Below are positions 6,260-8,731 of a DNA stretch of 8,731 nucleotides, piece after piece (within the stretch, counting starts at the first letter, position 1; each line of letters starts with the position of its first letter). A model generated the notes under the pieces. That model was not told the DNA's origin. It made no database searches and was given only the letters and a program-made list of their open reading frames with translations. The stretch comes from SAR324 cluster bacterium. GTDB lineage: Bacteria > SAR324 > JACQKK01. A program made the position numbers and the translations under genes. The DNA lies in the NCBI GenBank assembly GCA_027296185.1, contig JAPUJL010000470.1, forward strand, positions 1-8,731, given 5' to 3'.

Positions 6260-6574
6260 ATGACCTACACCGTAACCCCCTATTGTGAGGGCTGCAAATA
6301 CACCGACTGCGTCGAGGTATGCCCGGTCGAGGCCTTCCACGAAGGTCCCACGATGCTCTACATCAATCCGGAGACGTGTATCGACTGCGATGTGTGCGTG
6401 GCGCAATGTCCCGTGGAGGCCATCTTTCCCGACGATCAAGTGCCGGAAAAGTGGGCCGAGTACACCCAGATCAACGCCGACGAGTGCGAGAAATTACCGA
6501 CCATTTCGATCAAAACCGACCCGCTGCCCGGGGCGAAGACTCTGGAGGAATTGAAGGCCGCCGAAGGCGCCTGA
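6260..6574 (+). CDS. fdxA: Seven-iron (3Fe-4S/4Fe-4S) ferredoxin, FdxA family
   Basis: This small soluble electron carrier has 104 residues. Cysteines 9, 12, 17, 21 (CEGCKYTDCVEVCP) and 40, 43, 46, 50 (CIDCDVCVAQCP) reproduce the spacing of Azotobacter ferredoxin I, where the 3Fe-4S cluster uses the equivalents of Cys9, Cys17 and Cys50 and the 4Fe-4S cluster those of Cys21, Cys40, Cys43 and Cys46. The tail with VPEKWAEYTQINADECEKLP and KTDPLPGA is also typical, and the length matches. An extra Cys76 is present. GGAGG at 6245-6249, ten bases ahead, supports the ATG. It is preceded by about 195 non-coding bases and followed by about 208, so it may be its own transcription unit. Possible partners are the radical SAM enzyme or the FixC route; it is not FixX, which is shorter and built differently. 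An eight-iron form cannot be excluded from sequence. Confidence 0.9.
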   Translation: MTYTVTPYCEGCKYTDCVEVCPVEAFHEGPTMLYINPETCIDCDVCVAQCPVEAIFPDDQVPEKWAEYTQINADECEKLPTISIKTDPLPGAKTLEELKAAEGA

Positions 6575-6627
6575 TCGCTCCAGCCGAGGCGGCAGGCCCC
6601 ATGCCCGGGCCGCCGGCCGATCTTGTG

Positions 6628-6644
6628 GGCCGGCCGAACCGGCC
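6628..6644. repeat. Perfect six-pair GC hairpin between ferredoxin and crotonase genes
   Basis: GGCCGG (6628-6633) and CCGGCC (6639-6644) pair perfectly around a CCGAA loop. No T-run follows, so it is not a standard intrinsic terminator, though it could slow polymerase or stabilise the ferredoxin mRNA 3' end. The rest of the 208-base gap (6575-6782) is very GC-rich and shows no gene and no clear promoter. Confidence 0.3.
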
Positions 6645-6782
6645 TCGCCTGGGGCGGGCCCCGCCGCCCATCGGCTTCTCGGCGCGATCCGGGGCCCCCT
6701 TGCACCCGCGCCTATCCCTTGCCGCTCCGCTGTGTCTCGTCCCGGGGACGCGCCCGTGTCCCTACTCTCGGGAGGACCATCC

Positions 6783-7562
<780 letters not shown>

Positions 7563-7611
7563 GGCCCGGCCGCCGCGCGCGGCGGACCGCCCCAACGGAA
7601 AAGGAGCGCAC

Positions 7612-8421
7612 ATGGCGGCGTACAAGGAAATCCTGTTCGAGCTCGAGGACGGCATCGCCGTTCTGACCCTCAATCTGCCCGACTCACGCAACCCGATCAG
7701 CGGCAAAACGATCATCGGGGAAATCGAGGATGTCTGCCACCGGGTGCGCTACGACGACGAGGTTTCCGTGCTGATTCTCACCGGCGCGGGCAAGGCCTTC
7801 TCCGCCGGCGGAAACGTCAAGGACATGAAGCGGCGCGGTGCGGAATTCTCCGGGGGCGCCATGCGGTTGCAGGAGGAGGCCTACCGGCGGGGCATTCAGC
7901 GCATCCCGCTGGCCCTCGATGCGGTGGACGTGCCCATCATCGCCGCGGTCAACGGCGCCGCCATCGGGGCGGGCTGCGATCTGACCATGATGTGCGATCT
8001 GCGCATCGCCTCGACCCACGCCAAGTTCGGCGAGACCTTCCTCAACCTGGGGCTCATCCCGGGCGACGGCGGGTCGTGGTATCTCACCCGCCAGATCGGC
8101 TATCAGCGGGCGGCGGAGATGACCTTCACCGCCCGCATCGTGGATGCGGAGGAGGCCCTGCAAATCGGAATGGTGCTCAAGGTGGTGCCTCCCGAGCAAC
8201 TCATGCCCGAATGCATGGAACTGGCGCGCACCATCGCGGCCAAGCCGCCCCGCCAGCTGCGCCTGGCCAAGCGGCTGCTCAAGCAATCCATGCGCTCCAG
8301 CCTCGCGGACTTTCTGGACCTGTGCGCCCTGGGCAACGGCGCCGCGCAACAGACGGAAGACCACATGGAGGGCGTCACGGCCCTGCTGGAAAAGCGCGCG
8401 CCGAAGTTCGTGGGGCAGTAA
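7612..8421 (+). CDS. Crotonase-family enoyl-CoA hydratase/isomerase with altered active site
   Basis: This 269-residue single-domain crotonase has AAGGAG (7601-7606) five bases before the ATG. Oxyanion-hole segments are FSAGGNVKDM (63-72) and AAVNGAAIGAGCDLTMMCD (111-129). At the first catalytic glutamate position it has Asp123. The second position (143) is Phe, with Glu141 two residues earlier in FGETF, and Asp152 sits in PGDGG, near the catalytic aspartate that PaaG isomerase has in its PDCGG loop. This pattern suits an isomerase or a specialised hydratase rather than classical crotonase; a large annotated subfamily shares FAESF-LGLVPGDGGAW, so it is a known variant. The C-terminus (HMEGVTALLEKRAPKFVG) is ordinary. 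With the CaiD-like gene upstream it may form a two-gene operon acting on successive or alternative CoA esters. The true substrate cannot be told. Confidence 0.85.
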   Translation: MAAYKEILFELEDGIAVLTLNLPDSRNPISGKTIIGEIEDVCHRVRYDDEVSVLILTGAGKAFSAGGNVKDMKRRGAEFSGGAMRLQEEAYRRGIQRIPLALDAVDVPIIAAVNGAAIGAGCDLTMMCDLRIASTHAKFGETFLNLGLIPGDGGSWYLTRQIGYQRAAEMTFTARIVDAEEALQIGMVLKVVPPEQLMPECMELARTIAAKPPRQLRLAKRLLKQSMRSSLADFLDLCALGNGAAQQTEDHMEGVTALLEKRAPKFVGQ

Positions 8422-8434
8422 AACGGGTCGCAAA

Positions 8435-8444
8435 ATTGCGCAAT
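8435..8444. repeat. Ten-base palindrome after the last gene
   Basis: ATTGCGCAAT is a perfect palindrome starting 13 bases after the stop codon of the second crotonase. It might be a protein-binding site, but a single copy cannot show this. Confidence 0.2.
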
Positions 8445-8454
8445 CGCCGCGGCC

Positions 8455-8485
8455 TTTCCTTCGGTTTTGCTCAGGGCAGGCGAAA
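8455..8485. repeat. REP-like interspersed repeat fragment
   Basis: CCTTCGG (8458-8464) followed by GCTCAGGGCAGGC (8469-8481) resembles the widespread intergenic repeat of the form TTCG...GCTCAGG-x-CAGGC found in many GC-rich bacterial genomes. Reading the minus strand across it gives the familiar out-of-gene translation SPALSKTEG. It lies in a stretch without genes. Recognition is from memory and no second copy is in the window. Confidence 0.35.
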
Positions 8486-8502
8486 CGCGCGCATGGCGCG
8501 TT
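8484..8502. repeat. Seven-pair hairpin with GCATG loop
   Basis: AACGCGC (8484-8490) and GCGCGTT (8496-8502) pair perfectly around GCATG. The following bases CCTTCCC contain only a weak pyrimidine run, so it is a poor terminator for the crotonase genes, though no better candidate exists downstream of 8421. Confidence 0.35.
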
Positions 8503-8504
8503 CC

Positions 8505-8612
8505 TTCCCTCGGCGGGCTTGGGACAGGCAGCAACGAGGCTTGTAGGGTCCGAATTCCCCGAGGAGGATTCCGGAGGAATCCGTCTCGCCCGTCCCGAGC
8601 CCGCCGAGGGAA
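8505..8612. repeat. 21-bp inverted repeat pair enclosing a smaller hairpin
   Basis: The left arm (8505-8525, beginning TTCCCTCGGCGGGC) and right arm (8592-8612, ending GCCCGCCGAGGGAA) are reverse complements at 20 of 21 positions. They enclose 66 bases that contain a second perfect seven-pair hairpin: GGATTCC (8566-8572), loop GGA, GGAATCC (8576-8582). No open frame explains it. It may be a small non-autonomous element or a bipartite REP-type element, or a structured RNA. There is no obvious target duplication. Confidence 0.5.
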
Positions 8613-8624
8613 AGGGTCGGGCTC

Positions 8625-8649
8625 GCCTCGAAGTTGCATTTTTCGAGGC
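8625..8649. repeat. Eight-pair hairpin with nine-base loop
   Basis: GCCTCGAA (8625-8632) and TTCGAGGC (8642-8649) pair perfectly around a nine-base loop. It lies 12 bases beyond the 21-bp inverted repeat and adds to a gene-free region (8422-8731) dense in dyad symmetry. The T-run lies in the loop, so it is not an intrinsic terminator on this strand. From 8650 to the window end nothing is recognised. Confidence 0.4.
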
Positions 8650-8731
8650 CGCCTGTTGTCGTATGGTTGGCTGGAAGGCCCGATCCTCGCCGCTTCGGAC
8701 GCGGGCGGATGGATCACTCCCGGTTGCGGAG

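Noticed and set aside
6260..6574. Ferredoxin as FixX
   Set aside because: The cysteine pattern, length and C-terminal tail are those of FdxA-type seven-iron ferredoxins, not FixX.

Overview
The window is GC-rich, gene-dense bacterial DNA. Dense coding, strong wobble-position GC bias, a FixC/FixB-type electron-transfer set, a seven-iron ferredoxin of the FdxA type and a CaiD-like crotonase together suggest a member of the Pseudomonadota; the genus cannot be told from this sequence. Identifications rest on motif reading and remembered family sequences, not on a database search.

Layout. At the left edge a gene begins on the minus strand (117 to 1) and runs out of the window; its product is not recognised and its DNA is visibly less GC-rich than the rest. 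Positions 169-4495 hold a tight minus-strand operon, read right to left: a 658-residue iron-sulfur flavoprotein of the old yellow enzyme / trimethylamine dehydrogenase / 2,4-dienoyl-CoA reductase type, an electron transfer flavoprotein alpha subunit (FixB-like), and a FixC-type ETF:quinone oxidoreductase. Both junctions are 4-base ATGA overlaps. No beta subunit (FixA/EtfB) and no FixX is in the window.

A divergent spacer of about 400 bases (4496-4892) carries a good sigma-70-like promoter and a GC-rich hairpin, and leads into a 321-residue radical SAM protein with extra C-terminal cysteines. Overlapping its 3' end is a 74-codon remnant of a metallophosphoesterase, cut off after its GD-containing motif, followed by a possible terminator. 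Next on the plus strand come an FdxA-type ferredoxin (6260-6574) and two crotonase-family genes (6783-7562, CaiD-like; 7612-8421, with an altered active site). The last 300 bases contain no gene but several inverted repeats, including a 21-bp pair with one mismatch.

How the parts may work together (inference). The minus-strand operon reads as a small respiratory module: the flavoprotein oxidises a substrate, perhaps a methylated amine or betaine or an acyl-CoA, passes electrons to an ETF and then through FixC to the quinone pool. Two crotonases nearby suggest a CoA-thioester substrate. The CaiD-like gene beside FixB/FixC-like genes recalls the E. coli cai/fix carnitine locus, although the transport, CoA-transferase and reductase genes of that pathway are absent here. 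The radical SAM enzyme's substrate is unknown; the nearby ferredoxin could be its electron donor. The combination of a lone ETF alpha subunit, a TMADH-like flavoprotein and a divergent radical SAM gene is the most unusual aspect of the window.
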